Shown piece by piece: positions 4,821 through 5,791 of a stretch of 5,791 nucleotides of DNA (its first letter is position 1; every line of letters starts with the position of its first letter). Origin of the DNA: Bacillota bacterium (lineage in GTDB: Bacteria > Bacillota > Bacilli > Bacillales > Bacillaceae_J). The notes under the pieces were generated by a model. That model had not been told where the DNA came from. It was given only the letters and a program-made list of their open reading frames with translations, and searched no databases. The stretch covers positions 1 through 5,791 of the forward strand of contig JAEWMK010000543.1 of NCBI GenBank assembly GCA_023457235.1, in the 5' to 3' direction. Position numbers and translations under genes: made by a program.

Positions 4821-4828
4821 AATAAACC

Positions 4829-4834
4829 AGGGGG
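4829..4834 (+). promoter_or_regulatory. sinI ribosome binding site next to the riboswitch
   Basis: AGGGGG, 4 nt before ATG 4839, fixes the sinI start and rules out longer readings through the aptamer. CAGGG appears both here (4828-4832, with C4828) and in the aptamer stem (4764-4768), so the aptamer strand CCTG (4751-4754) could pair with either copy. That is a plausible switching mechanism, inferred only. Confidence 0.6.
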
Positions 4835-4838
4835 AAAT

Positions 4839-5000
4839 ATGGATACTCAAAGTACACAGTCTTCTCAGACTCAAGACATTAAACTACCCAAAGTTGATTT
4901 AGAGTGGTTACAATTACTTTTAGATGCAAAATCAATGGGCCTATCGGTTGAGGACATAAGAGTATTTTTTAGAAATAATAGCGACAACGTTGAAATGTAG
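4839..5000 (+). CDS. sinI: SinI-like antirepressor of SinR
   Basis: 53 aa. SinI proteins bind SinR and take apart its DNA-binding tetramer, relieving repression of matrix genes. Residues 20-45 (DLEWLQLLLDAKSMGLSVED then IRVFF) match the SinI interaction helices (B. subtilis form: LDQEWVELMVEAK, then ISPEEIRKYL). The first 18 residues are a Gln/Ser/Thr-rich polar tail not seen in B. subtilis SinI, and the C-terminus is shorter. The start is the ATG at 4839, directly after AGGGGG. The upstream in-frame extension from TTG 4737 is the riboswitch and is not coding. sinR follows after 72 bp on the same strand, the usual order. Expression appears to be set by the c-di-GMP riboswitch and possibly by Spo0A. 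Confidence 0.88.
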   Translation: MDTQSTQSSQTQDIKLPKVDLEWLQLLLDAKSMGLSVEDIRVFFRNNSDNVEM

Positions 5001-5020
5001 GATATGAGCCTTTCTAATAA

Positions 5021-5050
5021 TGAACATTCATGATAAGATGTTATTATAAA
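5021..5050 (+). promoter_or_regulatory. Candidate sinR promoter
   Basis: TGAACA (5021-5026) and TATAAA (5045-5050) with an 18-bp spacer predict a start near 5057. An independent sinR promoter inside the sinI-sinR gap is known in B. subtilis. A very degenerate SinR-like half-site (AATGAAC) overlaps the -35. Confidence 0.4.
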
Positions 5051-5072
5051 TCATACGCTTAGGGAGATATCA

Positions 5073-5411
5073 ATGATAGGGAAACGTATCCAAACAATTA
5101 GAAAAGAGAAGGGGCTCTCACTATCAGATTTGGCTGCAAAGGCAGGTATTGCAAAATCCTATTTAAGTTCGATTGAGCGGGATATTCAATCGAATCCCTC
5201 TGTACAATTTTTAGAAAAAATAGCAGCAGTTTTGGATATTAGTGTTCAATCACTGTTAAATGCTGAGGTTAATGAAGATTCATTAGATCCGGAATGGATA
5301 AAGCTTGCACAGGAAGCGGCAGAATCTGGGGTAAGTAAAGAACAATTTCGTGAATTTTTAGAGTTCACAAAATGGCAGCTCGAACAACGGAAATTTAATG
5401 AAAATGAATAA
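5073..5411 (+). CDS. sinR: SinR, master repressor of biofilm matrix genes
   Basis: 112 aa, the usual SinR length (111 in B. subtilis) and highly similar throughout. Residues 1-65 form the Xre-type helix-turn-helix domain: IGKRIQTIRKEKGLSLSDLA, AKAGIAKSYLSSIER (recognition helix region 26-36), then NPSVQFLEKIAAVLDISVQS. Residues about 71-101 (LDPEWIKLAQEAAESGVSKE then QFREFLEFTKW) are the C-terminal helical hairpin used for tetramerisation and for binding SinI. The ATG has AGGGAGA 5 nt upstream. The near-identity of the DNA-binding domain to B. subtilis SinR supports using its operator consensus to predict targets here. It follows sinI and converges on a SinR/SlrR-like gene. Confidence 0.95.
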   Translation: MIGKRIQTIRKEKGLSLSDLAAKAGIAKSYLSSIERDIQSNPSVQFLEKIAAVLDISVQSLLNAEVNEDSLDPEWIKLAQEAAESGVSKEQFREFLEFTKWQLEQRKFNENE

Positions 5412-5416
5412 AAAAG

Positions 5417-5458
5417 AAGCTGGGATAGAATGGTTTTACTAATTCATCCCAGCTTTTT
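5417..5458. terminator. Shared bidirectional terminator of sinR and the SinR-like gene
   Basis: AAGCTGGGAT (5417-5426) pairs with ATCCCAGCTT (5446-5455), extended inward by GAAT/ATTC after a one-base bulge. The stem is flanked by A5 on the left (5411-5415) and T5 on the right (5454-5458), so it can terminate both ways. It overlaps the stop codon of the minus-strand gene. Confidence 0.85.
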
Positions 5459-5774
5459 ATTTTAGCAGATTTATTAACTGTCTTAATTTTTCTTTATCGA
5501 TATTGGAATTACTCATTTCAATTGCTAGCTGTAGTACTTCTTTGTCTAGAACTTGTGATTCGTTTTGTTTATCATCTTTTCGTTGTGTTAGCAATGATTG
5601 AAAATCTACACTTAATGCTTTTGAAATTTTTTCAATCACTTCAATACTTGGGTTTGTCTGTTTTCCTCGTTCAATAAAACTCAAATAAGACTTTGAAATT
5701 CCCGACAATTTTGCCAGCTCTGTTAATGACATCCCTTTCTTAATTCTCAGGTCCCGAATCTTTTTTCCATCCAT
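5457..5774 (-). CDS. SinR/SlrR-like Xre-family regulator
   Basis: 105 aa. Residues 1-65 are a helix-turn-helix domain close to that of SinR (KIRDLRIKKGMSLTELAKLS, GISKSYLSFIERGKQTNPSI). Residues 76-103 (LDKEVLQLAIEMSNSNIDKE then KLRQLINLL) resemble the SinI/SinR interaction hairpin, so it could pair with SinR or be a target of the SinI-like protein, as SlrR and SinI-type proteins do in B. subtilis. It is shorter than B. subtilis SlrR (about 152 aa), so I do not give it that name. The ATG at 5774 has AAGGGGA 6 nt upstream. It converges on sinR and shares its terminator. Its promoter lies beyond the right edge. Confidence 0.85.
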   Translation of the reverse strand: MDGKKIRDLRIKKGMSLTELAKLSGISKSYLSFIERGKQTNPSIEVIEKISKALSVDFQSLLTQRKDDKQNESQVLDKEVLQLAIEMSNSNIDKEKLRQLINLLK

Positions 5775-5791
5775 ATTATGTCCCCTTCATA

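Noticed and set aside
4737..4838. N-terminal extension of the sinI-like reading frame from TTG 4737
   Set aside because: The stretch is the riboswitch aptamer. It has no ribosome binding site, and the ATG at 4839 has AGGGGG directly upstream.

Overview
The window looks like a low-GC Bacillaceae chromosome segment. It carries recognisable TasA, SipW, SinI and SinR relatives, strong AGGAGG-type ribosome binding sites and AT-rich spacers. It is a compact matrix-fibre (biofilm) locus together with its regulators. I saw no mobile element, tRNA, rRNA or CRISPR array.

Left block, minus strand (about 2963 down to 1): sipW (ER-type signal peptidase) leads tasA (amyloid-like fibre protein). After a terminator-like hairpin comes a gene for a secreted protein with a TasA-like FNLSNLKPGD motif, a Pro/Gly/acidic wall-spanning stretch and a C-terminal LPSTA sorting signal. 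A further minus-strand gene seems to begin at the very left edge. Divergent from sipW, on the plus strand, is a class D-type sortase, the family expected to act on LPxTA signals. The sipW/sortase spacer and the promoter of the left-edge gene hold paired 16-bp boxes of the form GTTCTTT-NN-AAAGAAC, matching the known SinR operator. The centres within each pair lie about 62, 63 and 21 bp apart, close to whole helical turns.

Middle block, minus strand (about 3635-4448): a HesB/IscA-fold small protein and a YbaK-family aminoacyl-tRNA deacylase. The deacylase gene is broken by what looks like a one-base insertion near 4120. A strong bidirectional terminator separates this block from the sortase.

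Right block (about 4540-5774): a candidate Spo0A box and promoter precede a class I cyclic-di-GMP (GEMM-I) riboswitch, which lies directly upstream of a 53-codon SinI-like antirepressor gene. sinR follows, and a shorter SinR/SlrR-like paralogue converges on it across a shared terminator.

Proposed logic (inference): c-di-GMP sensed by the leader RNA sets SinI translation. SinI inactivates SinR, which releases sipW-tasA, the sortase and the left-edge gene. TasA is processed by SipW into fibres, and the LPSTA protein, attached to peptidoglycan by the sortase, could tether those fibres to the wall. The most unusual points are the direct c-di-GMP riboswitch control of a SinI gene and the sortase-anchored TasA-like subunit.
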